Shown here in pieces: positions 1 through 10,862 of a stretch of DNA of 64,000 nucleotides. The translations under genes and the position numbers were made by a program. The stretch comes from Gnetum montanum. Its lineage: Eukaryota > Streptophyta > Gnetopsida > Gnetales > Gnetaceae. The stretch lies in NCBI GenBank assembly GCA_015680685.1, contig MNCI01007937.1:858623-922622 (forward strand). The letters run 5' to 3'. A model generated the notes under the pieces. That model saw only the letters and a program-made list of their open reading frames with translations, did not search any database and was not told the DNA's origin. Position 1 is the stretch's first letter. The number at the start of each line of letters is the position of its first letter.

Positions 1-590
1 GCATGGGCATCAGAGAAATCCATCTTTCTATTTTCTTCTTCAAATTATTATCCTCAAGGGAATGTATTTGATGAATTTACAAATAAAAAGCTTATTTTCT
101 ACATAAAAAATTTGATGGATGGGAATCTAGGAAATTGGAGTGATTACTTGCAATTTGCATTATGAACTAATCATATTAGATTTAAGAAGGCTATTGGAAC
201 ATTAGCTTATAACTTAGTCTATGCTTTTTTGGCAAGAGTTACAAACAAGATTATAAGATCGACCTCTGATGTTGTGCAAAAGTATAATGAAAAAATTGAT
301 AAAGTAGGAGTTTCATGACCTTGCTCATCAAAAAAGACACTACAATGGATATAATGGCTTCTTAAGTCAAAAGGTGGTTTGATAGAATGGCTTTGAAAAG
401 GACTTTTAAAATTGATGATATGGTATTATTATGGAATATGAAGAAGCCAAATAAATTTTCATCAGTATGGATGGGCCATTTTAGATTAATAAAAAAATAT
501 AGGAAGACACATACAAGTTATCCACATTAAGTGGGATAGATTTGTAGCTTCCATATAATGTTTTATGTATAAAACATTATCTTCGTTAAC
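1..590 (+). pseudogene. Ty3/gypsy integrase C-terminal remnant
   Basis: Conceptual translation, with a few stops and shifts, gives the end of a Ty3/gypsy integrase. It runs from the region after the catalytic core (NW.DYLQFAL.TNHI, KKAIGT.AYNLVY) through a basic stretch (RWFDRMALKRTFKIDDMVLL) to the GPF-type C-terminal module, seen here as WMGHFRLIKKYR. It differs clearly from the integrases of elements A, D and E in this window, so it belongs to another lineage. The 5' part lies outside the window, and no LTR of this element was recognised. Confidence rests on motif order only. Confidence 0.7.
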
Positions 591-600
591 TGGCCACAAC

Positions 601-630
601 TTATATATATATATATATAATATATATATA
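601..630. repeat. (TA)n microsatellite
   Basis: About 30 bp of almost pure alternating TA with one phase slip. Confidence 0.9.
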
Positions 631-726
631 CTTCTATAATATCTAACCATAATATATGTATGTGTATCCTATACATATGTTTAGGCAAGTATATATGTTA
701 TAATAAAATATGTATATGTTAGAATA

Positions 727-773
727 TTAGTTTAAATATTAAATTTAAAGTGTTAGTTTAAATATTAAATTTA
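727..773. repeat. Two 21-bp direct repeats
   Basis: A 21-bp AT-rich unit at 727-747 is repeated exactly at 753-773 after a 5-bp spacer. It looks like a local slippage or microduplication event. Confidence 0.85.
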
Positions 774-1303
774 TATGATCTCAAAGTAATCATTAATTAT
801 GATGTGTGTAAGTGAGAGTAGTGGTTTAGATAACTATTTAGTGGATAATTAATTTTAACAATCAAATAGTAGAATTTGAATTAGCTAATCATATGATGAT
901 GGAAATTAAATAGGTTTTAGTTATGTGGGAAATTTGGTTGTTGGAATTGGTGGAAATTTCAAAGTAACCTTACACTACATAAAGAGATGTGAATTGCTTG
1001 GAAACATAACATCTCCTAGCTCAATGCTTGGGTGAGAAAAGCATGTAAAATGTTTAAGTGTGAGGTAGAAAGATGGTTCTTAGAGAGACAACAGCAAAAA
1101 GGCCTTTTATCCCATATGTTATGGGATGTTTCCTAGAGCATGTCATGAGAGCCTATTGTAAGGCAACCGTCCATGGAGCATCTAGTGAAAGCCCTTTCTT
1201 ACTTTGGGTTTCTGATGAATTTAGTTTCCTCACTGGTGGTCGATTAATAGATTCCAATGTTTGGGGCAACTTTCATTAATGCTAAACTAAAGCTAAATAC
1301 TAA

Positions 1304-1415
1304 GAAGAGTCCAATCAATATGATTCTTGGGGAGAGGCTTTTATGTCCCAAGACATAGAAGCAACTAGCTAGGAAGAACCTCAAAAATCAATGGCCAAAG
1401 AGTTGGATGAGAAAG
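1304..1415 (+). pseudogene. Reading-frame fragment interrupted by element A (left part)
   Basis: From 1304 a frame runs to the element A target site with one TAG. If element A and one copy of the GAAAG duplication are removed, the same frame continues without a stop from 14922 to the TAG at 15080-15082. The joined frame is about 90 codons. The right part is rich in Glu, Lys and Thr and resembles a disordered polypeptide tail. No family is recognised. It could be a host ORF or a fragment of an older retroelement, and the right part is listed separately. Confidence 0.35.
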
Positions 1416-2359
1416 TGATAAGTCATCGTTGGTTGGTTACATTGATGAGGCCTCGTCGATGTAGTTGACTACATTGATGTGGCCTCATCCATGAGGCTTC
1501 ATCAACGCATCTTGACCTGCATTGATGATGTCTTGTCGATGCTGTGTCTATCCATTGCCTATAAATATGCACCTACCAGTTGCATTTATGAGAAGTCTAG
1601 ATTTCAGTAATAGCAAATCTCTTACATTTTTTTTCATTCGAAAGTTAGAATTTTTTTCCCTAAGTACCCATAGTAGGATTCATTGAGTGTACGAATCTTA
1701 ATTTGAGCATTGTTGTACCTGAGCACTATAGTGTGTGTGGTAATAAAGATGAGCTTTCTTATAAACCTTGCAGCACTTTGGATAGATTAGCTATTTTGCT
1801 TATGCATTCAATGTTTTCAATTATTTGTTAATTATTCTCAATTATTTTACAAATATTTTCTAGCAATTAAGTTCATGAAATTATTAAGCTAGATAGATTA
1901 AATACATAAGTACAACTACTTCGAGTGTAACATGCATTCACTTGGTAATCTCAGTAGCCTTATCACTTGGTACGCCTAGTAACATAGCGTTTGGTTGCCT
2001 AGTAGTGGATATGTGGGTTTAGGACATGTATGAAAAGTGGGAACAGATACTTATGTTAGAATTAGTTAAATGATTAGTTAATTTTTAATTTAGATTGGTT
2101 AATTAAACTCCTTTTATCTACATTTCAAGCATCAAAATATAAAATAAAAAATGATAAAAATTAGATGCCTTTGTTACACTTAACCATACCAACAAATGTC
2201 ACATGTGTAATTGGGAGGACAATGATTGACCTTAAGGCTAGATTCACTTCCTAAAGGGCTAGTACCCTAGAAATGATAAAGTCCACAGAATTCAACTAGA
2301 TCATGTGTGAACGCTTGTGATTTGTATGGTTGGGTGTAGGGGTACCTTACTGCTCATCA
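1416..2359 (+). repeat. 5' LTR of element A
   Basis: It begins TGATAAGTCATCG and ends CTCATCA, aligning along its full length with 13976-14916. It contains GATGAGGCC-type repeats (1444-1545), a TATAAATA box (1560-1567) and AATAAA (1742-1747). Its last block, beginning GTATGGTTGGGTGTAGGGGT, is shared with the other LTRs of this family in the window. Confidence 0.93.
1444..1567 (+). promoter_or_regulatory. U3 GATGAGGCC repeat array and TATA box (5' LTR, element A)
   Basis: Alternating GATGAGGCC and GGCCTCATC half-sites form imperfect palindromes that end shortly before TATAAATA at 1560-1567. The 3' LTR keeps a perfect 16-bp palindrome, CGATGAGGCCTCATCG (14003-14018), at the matching place. The position relative to TATA suggests an upstream promoter element, which is an inference. 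Confidence 0.7.
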
Positions 2360-2360
2360 T

Positions 2361-2378
2361 TGGCTTCATTGCTAGGGA
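2361..2378 (+). other. Primer binding site of element A
   Basis: TGGCTTCATTGCTAGGGA begins 1 bp after the LTR. Element B has TGGCACTATTGCCAGGGA at the same place. Both fit a degenerate form of the site complementary to the 3' end of plant tRNA-Asp, used by Athila-type elements. Confidence 0.8.
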
Positions 2379-2512
2379 CTTTGTTTGTGGAACGTGCGCT
2401 ATTTAGGTCTAAGTGGATATCACTACTATTTTTGTACAACCTAAAGGTCAATAACATTCACATTATACATAAATTATAAAAGCATACTAATAATTTCATT
2501 TTGTTTTACAAA

Positions 2513-4830
2513 ATGTCTTCTTCTTCTTGTAAGCTTGATGATACTAAACCACTGGTCCCATAGGAATGTAAGGTGGTATACACTCATCTAGATGAGTTTG
2601 TGCCAAATTTCACCTTCATTCTACATCAGGATGAACAAATGTGATGGTGTGATATAGAGGGAAATGTTGTTTTGCCCCTCGATAGATCTATGTTCAGAAT
2701 GTTGTTTAAAACCCTTAAGAAGTTAGGACTAGAAAATCTTCACGAAGAGTACGTTGTGAATGGATATGACACTCAAACTATCATCCCACTAAAACACAAC
2801 GTAAGCGAGATAAATGTCAAGAGAGACTCCATGAAGCTACAAAGGGGAAACATAACACTAACCCCTTGTTCCTACTAGATCAAGAGGACAATGAGGATTC
2901 TCCCTTGGAAGGTTATCAACATGAAGATTCTCCACCCCCTGCTAACGATGGTGAGGGTGTGAACTTGATCCTGCAATCAACTAGTCATAAATTGAGTTCA
3001 ATGAAGAGTGATAGCCAAGGTAGGGACTCAGGTGAACATCACAATAACAAGGGATCTAATGATGGAGATCGTAAAAAGCATAAGAGTGGTGGTGGACACC
3101 ATAGTGGTGGTGGTGGTCCACCTTCCTCTTCATCCTCTTCATTTGATTTGAAACATTCCTCTTCATTTGACGGTTCTCATGGAAGCCACTATCGAAACAA
3201 CTGTGATGAAGGTGATCAACAAAATAATAATGACTGTGAAGGCCACCAAAACTAAATGGATGGTTGAAACCATCATTGACGTCATCAACGCAGTGATGAT
3301 GATGAACCTTATTGGAAACTTGAAGTATGCTTAAGATTGCAAAGGCAATAAGAATTCCAATTAGGCATATGAAGGATAGTTGGATCAAGTGCCTAGATAT
3401 AAAAAATATCCCAAGATTTGAAGGGGGATATAATTATAATTCACAGACACATCTATAAGCATTTCAAGATGCCTGTGCCTTAGAAAATATCAAGAACAAG
3501 TGGCAAAAACTCAAGATTTTTCTAAGGAGACTCATTAAGGAAGCTAAAAGTTGGTATCGATCCTTAGAACCAGAATCTATTCAAAGATGGAGTACCATGT
3601 TAGAACTGTTCAATGACAAATATCAAATGTACTCTAGAGTGTTTAATTTGAAAATGTAATTCTAAGGTTGGAAAAAAGAAGTACATGAACCCTTAGATAT
3701 CACCATGGGTCGATACTATTCACTCTTACATCGTTGTCTTGGCCATGGTTACTCTCAAAGGAAACAACTTCACCACATTATAGATGGGCTAAGAGAAAAA
3801 ACAAGAAGAACCCTTGGGGTGTACACCCAAGGAAGGTTGTTTGAAATGAGGACTCATCAGATCCAAAGGCTAATTGAGCAAGTAGCCAAAGAAGAAGGTG
3901 AGCTATGAAAAAGGGAGAATGCTAAAGAGTACAATAGGGATCCATCCATTAGAAGATGAGAGGTTCAATTTTGTGACAAGGAGGAGTCACCACTTGATAA
4001 AGTGGTGCACAGAAAAACCTTGCCTATCCAAAAATCTATTTTTGACATTTTAGTCAAGGTTGAAAAGTTATGGGACTCGTTGGATGAAAATTTTCAAACT
4101 ACTTTGAAGATTGCTGAAGAATCCAAAGAGAAAAGTAGTGATCGTAATTGTGGATGATGAAAAGAAGTTGAACATGCCTAAAAAAGAGGTTAGGGCAAAG
4201 CTGTTGCAGTAGAGGAAGTTGTGGAATCTGACTCTGATGATGAAACTGAATCTGACATCTATCAATATGAACATCCAAAGGGATGTTTCCCTATGGTGTA
4301 ACGCTTACAAGAATCTAGAGTGTATGCATTGAACCCCCACCTAGCATGTAGGCAAGCTCCAAGATGATTACCTTACCCTCAAGGTAATCTAAGATTGTTC
4401 CACCAGCAACAACAAGCTTACCACCCAAGTAAAACTTCTCCACAACCTTATGAACAGTTCCAACAATGGTATTAATCACAATCGTGGGGAATGCCACCCC
4501 AAAGGTAGCAGTACCCTTATAGGCAGCCAGATCCATATGGGTACTATGTTTAGCAACTCATCTCCCCCAAAATTTTAGCAAGTCATGCATCATTCCAACA
4601 TCACTATTACCCTCCAGAGTACCACTGAACACATTCACCATCTACATAAGGGGAAAATCCATATTCGTATCCTTATTATCCTCCATATCCCTCTGCACCT
4701 ACACCTCCACCTTCAACTCAATTACCTCCTACTCCATCCATGTAGGGTGAAATTCCTCCATAGATGCAATAATGAAATGCTATACACTCACAACTATTTT
4801 TTCAACCAAGTGGTCTAGATAATTGATTAA
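2513..4830 (+). pseudogene. gag: gag of element A (degenerate)
   Basis: The gag polyprotein forms the virus-like particle and packages element RNA. The ATG at 2513 (MSSSS...) matches that of element D at 35407. The order is an N-terminal conserved block (VVYTHLDEFVPNF, LEN LHEEY), a Gly/His/Ser-rich low-complexity linker (2866-3250), the retrotransposon gag helical domain (about 3370-3910; LIKEAKSWYRSL, LLHRCLGHGYSQ, HHIIDGLREKTRRTLG), an acidic stretch (ESDSDDETESD), a vestigial zinc-knuckle region with only QYEHPKGCFP left, and a Pro/Gln/Tyr-rich tail to about 4830. The N-terminal block (from 2513) and the linker (from 2866) are in different frames, so at least one frameshift lies between them. 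Further stops and shifts follow. Confidence 0.85.
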
Positions 4831-4949
4831 GAAAATGAACTTTCTTTTGACCCAGTAGTCCTCTCTAGCCCTCATAATCTACTCTAGCTTATTGCCCTAC
4901 ATCTCTAGTACCCTCATCCTTTGCATCAAATACCTTTGAGCACCATTCA

Positions 4950-5610
4950 AACTAAGTGCTACCTAGGATCTACACTATAATGCTAACTCATGCTATTTAT
5001 AATGGATCAAGGCTAGCAACCTTCCTACAAAAAGATCTGATCCAAGAAGTCCACTCATCTTTCTATAGATTACTGCACAAGAGCCATGTAAGGCTCTTCT
5101 TAACTCTAGTTCCAGAGTTAACCTCATCTCCCATGATATGTACAAAGCTTGGAACCTACCACCTCTTAAGAAGAGAAACATCTATTTAGAATTAGCAAAT
5201 CAATTGATTACAGTCCCTTTGGGATTAGTAGAGGACATTATGACCATAGTTTGTGGGTGGTCCTCTCCTATTGATTTTCTAGTAATCAAGATGGACAACT
5301 GCAAAAGTGACTTTCCCATCATCATGGAAAGGCTTGGTTAACCACGGTTGATGTGCAAATGGGTATAAGAGAGCTATCTATTGAAATATCTAAGAAGAAT
5401 GAGTTAGGAAAAATTGAGAAGAAGTGTATTCCATGCATCATGTACAATGACAACGAGTGCAATTACATGCAAAAGATTTGATTAATCAAAAGCACATATA
5501 TTAAGGCATGCAATCAATGTGTGCAAGAAATTAACATTTAGAGGTGTCTGTATGTAGTAGCCACAAAAGGGCACCCAGTGGCTAATAGCTAATTCAAATA
5601 ATAGCACAAT
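4950..5610 (+). pseudogene. Retropepsin-like protease region of element A
   Basis: The C-terminal half of an aspartic protease is clear at 5138-5440 (TVPLGLVEDIMTIV, then PIDFLVIK, then a degraded ILGR-type motif and a TVDVQMGIREL block). The catalytic DTG/DSG side is badly decayed; element D keeps it as LDSTSGFN. The protease would process the polyprotein. From 5138 the same forward frame is used by most of pol down to 7881. Confidence 0.75.
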
Positions 5611-5614
5611 ATAC

Positions 5615-7230
5615 ATGGAGCCAACTGAGAGCTTAACTTGTGCATACGTAGAAGGCATGGAAAAAATTGAACAAGTCCATTCCCAACTCTCTAATGAAGA
5701 TGATCATAACTATTGGGGAGAGTTGGAGATCCCTGATCACTTCAAGAAGGAGCCCTTAGAACTAAAAAATTTACCAGTTGAAATGGAATATACATTTTTA
5801 AAGAATGGTAAACTAGTCATCATTAATGCCAAACTTGCTCTTGAACAAAAAGAAAAGTTGTTGAAAGTGGTGAATAAATGGTCAACATCCTTTGTTTGGT
5901 CACATCGAAAGCTAACAGGAATCGATCCAAGGATATGCTAGCATCACATCTACACTGACTTGGCCATGAAGTCTAGAAAGTAACCGTAGAGGTAGCTAAC
6001 CCCAAATTGAAGTAAATCATTAAGGAGGAAATAGATCAACTCCTCAAGGCTAGGTTTATCTATCCAATCATGGATAGTGAGTGGTTAGTCCACTCATAAT
6101 TGTACCAAAGAAGGATTGTAAATGATGAGTTTGCATTGACTTTAGGTTGTTAAATATTACAACATTTAAGGATCATTTCCCTTTTTCATTTGTGGATCAA
6201 GTATTAGACACCATATCTAGGCATTGCTATTATAGTTTCTTGGATGGTTATAGGGCTATAACCAAATCCAAATTGTGCTAGAAGACCAAGCCAAGACAAC
6301 ATTCACAAGTCCGTGGGGGATTTTTGCATACTGTAAGATGCCATTTGGCTTATGTAATCCCCCTACAACATTTCAATGCTTAGTCCTTAGTATCTTTCAA
6401 CAACAGATTGGTAGTGGTGTTAAAGTCTTTATGGATGAATTCTTCACTTATGGAGCTACCTTTGAGCAAGCCTTGGACCAACTTAAGCAAGTATTGAAGA
6501 GATGCGTTAAGAAAAATCGATGACTCAACTGGAAAAAGAGCACTCTCATGGTCCAAGAAGGCATTGTGCTAGGGCACCGAATTTCATAGAAAGGGATTGA
6601 GGTAGACCTAGAAAAGATAAGGTTCATCCAAGAAATAACACGTCAACCAAAGACTGTCAAAGATGTTCGATCATTCTTTGGATACATTGGTTACTACTAG
6701 CGCTTTCTTGAGAATTGCTCTAAGATTGCAAAGCCATTGGTAGAACTTACAAAGAAAGATGCACCTTTCATTTAGACTAAGGAATGTGAAAATGCATTCT
6801 AATAATTAAAAGAGAAACTCATAGAAACACCAATTCTACAAGCACTAGAATAGTCCAAACCATTCCATATCATGATAGACACATCTAACTATGCTTTGTA
6901 AGTAGTGCTCATGTAGATGGATGATAAAAAACATCCATATTATATCCACTACACAAGTCGAAGCATTGTGGATGCATAGTTAAATTACATTACCATGGAG
7001 AAAGAATTAATGGTAGTGGTGTATGCACTAGAAAATTTTAGACATTATGTGCTAGGTTACAAAGTATTTGTACATATGGATCATAGTGCAATTTGCTTCC
7101 TTATGAATAAGTGAATGATGAGCCCTTCTATGATATAGTGGCTTGTGATCTTGCAAGAATTCGATCTTACTATGGTAGATGGAAAAGGGATGGAAAATGT
7201 GGTCACTAACCATCTTTCTTACTGAATATG
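5615..7230 (+). pseudogene. Reverse transcriptase and RNase H of element A
   Basis: Reverse transcriptase motifs in order: an EEIDQLLKARFIYP block near 6020-6060, SFLDGY near 6235-6255, SPWGIFAYCKMPFGLCNPP (6310-6370), and the catalytic-site segment VFMDEF near 6427-6445 where YxDD would be expected. The second Asp is Glu here. Element D still reads VFMDDF. A connection and RNase H domain follow (FHIMIDTSNYAL, EKELMVVVYALENFRHYVLGYKV, MVDGKGMENVVTNHLS). One base is missing in the SGYNQ motif (near 6250) compared with element D, and several stops are present, so the enzyme is dead. Confidence 0.88.
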
Positions 7231-7289
7231 GGATAACAAAGAGGAGGAGAATCCACTCTCTAATCAATTTCTAGATGAACTCCTCTTTA

Positions 7290-8640
7290 CTGGAGCAATA
7301 AATGAACACATGCCTAAAAAAGTAATATGGTATAATGGAATCCTCACATATCTTCTCATTCAAGAGATGCCACAAGACATGGATTTTAGGAAAAAGCAAC
7401 AATTTCTTCATCAGGTCAAATACTTCATGGAAATCAATGGACACCTTTATAGGGTGTGTGTTGATGGTCTAATTCATTGGTGTGTCCCTGACAAAGATCA
7501 ACTACACATTCTCTAGGATGCTCATGAAGGACCTTGTGGAGGCCACTATGCAGGGAGATGCATGGCCATAAAAATCTTGATGGCAGGGTACTATTGGCCC
7601 ACAATCTTTAGGGATGTCCACCAGTTTGTTAAGTCTTGTAAACATTGTCAACATGATGAGGGGATGATCGCTCATTGGATTCAACCACTAGAACCTTTTG
7701 ACATATGGGGCGTTGATTTCATGGGTTCCATCACACCCATGTTTAACAGGAAAGTGTATATTATAGTAGCAGTTGACTATTGCACAAAATGGACTGAAGT
7801 AGCAGCCATTATAGATTGCACATCATTCACTATTGCTAGATTTATACAACAACATATTGTAAATAGGTTTGGGGTGCTACANCTGCCAGATTTATACAAC
7901 AACATATTGTAAATAGGTTTGGGGTGCTACATTCACTAATTTTTGATAATGGGACTCATTTCACATGTGCCACATTTAGAAAATTAATGCAACACTTGGG
8001 AGTAGAACATAAATTAACAACACCTTACCACCCCTAAGCCAATGGTCAAGCAAAGGTAACTAACTAGGAGATTACAAAAGTATCAATGTGAACCATTAGC
8101 AAATATAGGAAGGATTGGAGCACATAACTTAATGATGCTCTCTGGGCTTATCAATTAACTTGGAAGCTTCCCATTGGATATTCTCCCTATAAGTTAGTGT
8201 ATAGGAAATTTCCAATGTTCCTAATTCAATTTGAGCTCTATACACTCTCAACGACCTGTGAACTAAACCTTAACATAAGTTTAGCACAAAAAGAAATATT
8301 GATCAATCTAAATGTGCTAGACAAAAATTACCTAGTAGCCCTATCTTTGAATGAGATGAACAAGGCATTTAGCAATCAACGCCACGACCTTAGAATTAGG
8401 AAAGTCAGGTTTCAACCAGGAGATAAGGTCCTCTATTGGAACCCCACACATGTACCTCAAAAGGAAAAACTTCAAACATTGTGGGAAGGACCTTATATAA
8501 TTGATCAAACCTTTCCCTTTGGGGCCATGATAATTTACAAATTTGACAGTCCAAATAAAAAGTAGTTGATCAATATCCAACAAATTAAACTTTTCCTAGA
8601 ACTAAGATTGGCTAGTGTAACTACCGCCTCAATAGATGGA
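7290..8640 (+). pseudogene. Integrase of element A (degenerate)
   Basis: The HHCC zinc-binding region ends at CKHCQHDEG (7635-7665). The core starts with FDIWGVDFMGSITP (first catalytic Asp) and continues with LIFDNGTHF (second Asp, near 7945). The usual catalytic Glu in the NGQAE motif is Lys (NGQAKVTN, near 8042-8065). The C-terminal part contains RKVRFQPGDKVLYWNP and LWEGPYIIDQTFPFGA. A 44-bp duplication around the N at 7882 breaks the frame. Excluding the extra 50 bp puts the two halves (from 7562 and from 8197) in one frame, so the break is probably an assembly artefact. Confidence 0.88.
7838..7931 (+). repeat. 44-bp direct duplication flanking a single N
   Basis: 7838-7881 is repeated exactly at 7888-7931, separated by N plus CTGCC. 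The extra 50 bp shifts the integrase frame by two, exactly the shift seen between the two halves. This looks like two overlapping contig ends joined with an N. Confidence 0.9.
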
Positions 8641-8677
8641 CATCCATGTTCTATTTTTTGGATCTCCTCCTTCCAAC

Positions 8678-8690
8678 TTAGTCATGGGGG
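8678..8690 (+). promoter_or_regulatory. Internal polypurine-tract-like motif of element A
   Basis: TTAGTCATGGGGG is almost identical to the tract before the 3' LTR (TTAGTCGTGGGGG, 13961-13973) and identical to that of element B (27811-27823). It lies just after the integrase frame. It could be a second plus-strand priming site or a relic of a former element end. Confidence 0.6.
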
Positions 8691-10315
8691 AGATGGCCAT
8701 TTGTGTTGACCATTACCATGGCCTCTCAGTTTTTCTATCCTTTTTTGTTTTTCACATTTTTGATTTTACAAATTTTTTATTTTCAAATTTTTCTAATTTT
8801 ATATCATTTTTAGTACATTTAAATTTTCTTTATTATTTTATACTTTCTTATATATTTTAATTTATTTTGTTTCTTATGTTTCTTTTGATTAAGTGTGATA
8901 TTTTCTCATTTTTGCTAATAAATTTGCTTTATTATTGCATGACATAATGTTGCTGTTGCTATTTACTAATGATGGTTTGTGCTTAATGTTTGATTGTTGA
9001 TGTCTAGTTTCTATTTTTGAATTTTGATTTTTGATGACTTTGACATGGTTTCTTTTTCATGGGATAGGTAGTGAGTCCATGTCATCCACCCATCTGATGA
9101 ACTCTATGGTTTTCTTTGTTTTGGGAATTTTAGGTCCCTTTTTCATTAAAGAAACTTATAATTAATTAGTGACCTTGGTAGTTCCAAAATTAGGAAGGAT
9201 CCAAAGGTTTGTAAAGGGTGTGACTTCAAGGGGACTCAATACTCTTTGTACTCTTCTTTTTGCTTGAGTGATTGAGTGTTTTTTCACGAACTTCTTACTA
9301 TTCCATATCACCAATTATAGGAAGACAAATAACGTCATTGCATAGTGTGGTTTCCATCATTTAAAAAAATAAAAAAAATAAAAACAAATGATGGGAATTT
9401 AAAGCACACCCCTTCTACATGAATAAGTCCTTGCATGGTGTGGTTCCCATTTAAAAACAAACAATGGGAATTCAAAGCACACCCCTTGAATAAATAAAAG
9501 GGCTACAAGCACTAGTTATGAGACTTGAAAGACATACACCTATGCCTAAAGGTCCTCTAACTAAGGCCCTTTCTCTCTCTCACTTCCTACTTCTCTCTCC
9601 TCTTTGTGGAATAGTGATTTTCTTGTGGGGATATTCTTGTGTCTCGAGTGGGTGGATCGGTCTTAGAGTGGTGATGCGCAGTCATTGAAAGTGGATGGCT
9701 TTGGTCTGGACTAAGGATGAAACTTCTCATGTCATTTTAACCACAATTCCACAAGAGACTTCTTATGACCTTGATTTGGAACTCCATTCCACCTTCTCTG
9801 TCATCCATCCATGCTACCATAACTCACCTCACTACCAATTTCTATGTTATGCTCTATGTCTTAGTTTGATGTATTGGGATTCTTAAGTGGATTCTTTTGG
9901 GTTGGTTCTTAACTTGTCATGATCATTAAATCGACTAGGGGACCCACAAACTTCTTAGTTGAGCTTATGTAAGGGCAAAAAGGGCATGAGCTTGCTATGG
10001 GGAGGACCCACCTACATAGCTTTTGGCTTGATTAGTTAATACTCCTTATCTTTGACATCGCTACAATCTTATATTTTGAATTTCCATTGCATAAATCGCT
10101 CAGTACTCCTTAATCTTTCATTGCATTCATTTCATTCATTCATTAAATCAAAATTTCTCCATTTTTTAAAATTTATGAACTTCAATGCCCTCTTCTCATG
10201 ATTTCATACTATTCTTGGTCTTCTAAGCTTTCATTTGACCTCCATTTCATCGAAAAATTCCTTGTATTTTGAAAGCTTGACCAAAGTCAACAACAATCAA
10301 CGATGGTCAACAACT
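8691..10315 (+). other. Post-pol spacer of element A, non-coding
   Basis: It starts with a T-rich stretch (8740-8900), then moderately conserved DNA recurring in element B (25714-27000), element D (61387-62640) and, reversed, at 21606-21859. Shared landmarks include GTGTGACTTCAAGGGGACT near 9217, TCCTTGCATGGTGTGGTTCC near 9428 and a GGGGAGGA block near 9999. No long ORF is convincing. Two hairpin-forming segments are listed separately. Confidence 0.7.
9344..9483 (+). repeat. Two tandem imperfect hairpins in the spacer
   Basis: Hairpin 1 (9344-9410) pairs CCATCATTT with AAATGATGG and GTGTG with CACAC. Hairpin 2 (9437-9483) pairs TTCCCATT with AATGGGAA and GGTGTG with CACACC. The stems differ in sequence but keep pairing, and element D has two counterparts at about 61813-61857 and 61899-61942. 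The role is unknown. Confidence 0.6.
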
Positions 10316-10407
10316 GTGTCGTTGAGGCCTCATTAATGCAGCCAACCTCATTGATGAGGCCCCATCGTCAAGGCCTCGTCAAAAAAAATACAAAAATACT
10401 ATATATA
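10316..10407 (+). promoter_or_regulatory. Internal GATGAGGCC array with TATA box (candidate promoter of the third ORF)
   Basis: This repeats the LTR promoter design inside the element: GAGGCCTCATTAATG, CCTCATTGATGAGGCCCC and AAGGCCTCGTC lie at 10321-10380, then CTATATATA at 10399-10407. A strong splice-donor-like AG|GTAAGA follows at 10553-10560, and the third ORF starts at 10863. In element B the base pair just before the matching ATG is AG (27210-27211), as a splice acceptor would be; in A it is AC. Transcription and splicing are inferred, not shown. Confidence 0.5.
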
Positions 10408-10862
10408 CCACCAAATAATTTGGAATTTTTTATCATTTTCTCATAACACACGAGGAATTTTTGCAATTTTTCAAAGCCCGAAACCTTCCAGAGTCCATAA
10501 CTTTCAAACCGTTTGTTCAAATCATTTCGTTTTTCAATCTTGCACTTATCAGAGGTAAGATCTTTATCATGGGGGCCACAAACCTTAAGGTTTTTGATGC
10601 AATTTTTGAAAATTTTTTCTAACTCCCCCAAGGGTTAGTAATCTTAATCATACATAGACATCAACTTTTTCCAAGTTAACCCTTCCAACAACCTCAAGGA
10701 TGATTTATTAATGATAAAGCATAAATAGAAATAAAAATTATGTTAATTAAATCAACCATAATTACAAATTAGCTAAGTGTAACTACCCTCAAGAGTTAAG
10801 GTATCCCAATTGTTTTAAGATTACACAATGATTGCTAATCCATGGTTCTATTGTGATTGCAC
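10408..10862 (+). other. Leader-like stretch before the third ORF
   Basis: About 450 bp, AT-rich, between the internal TATA and the third ORF. It contains the donor-like GTAAGA (10555-10560). The open frame on the minus strand at 10368-10631 shows no motif and is not called. Confidence 0.4.

Larger units (their letters stand above)
591..1303. other. AT-rich stretch without a supported gene
   Basis: This holds a (TA)n run at 601-630 and a short tandem duplication at 727-773. A 68-codon open frame at 1073-1279 has no recognisable motif and is not called. It may be the 3' end of the element whose integrase tail lies at 1-590, but no LTR pair is visible. Confidence 0.5.

Noticed and set aside
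601-630. (TA)n run as a promoter
   Set aside because: Simple microsatellite with no gene start downstream.
1073-1279. 68-codon open frame before element A
   Set aside because: No motif, no supporting context, and a length expected by chance.
3056-3388. His-rich minus-strand frame of 110 codons
   Set aside because: It is the antisense shadow of the Gly/His/Ser-rich linker and following gag of element A.
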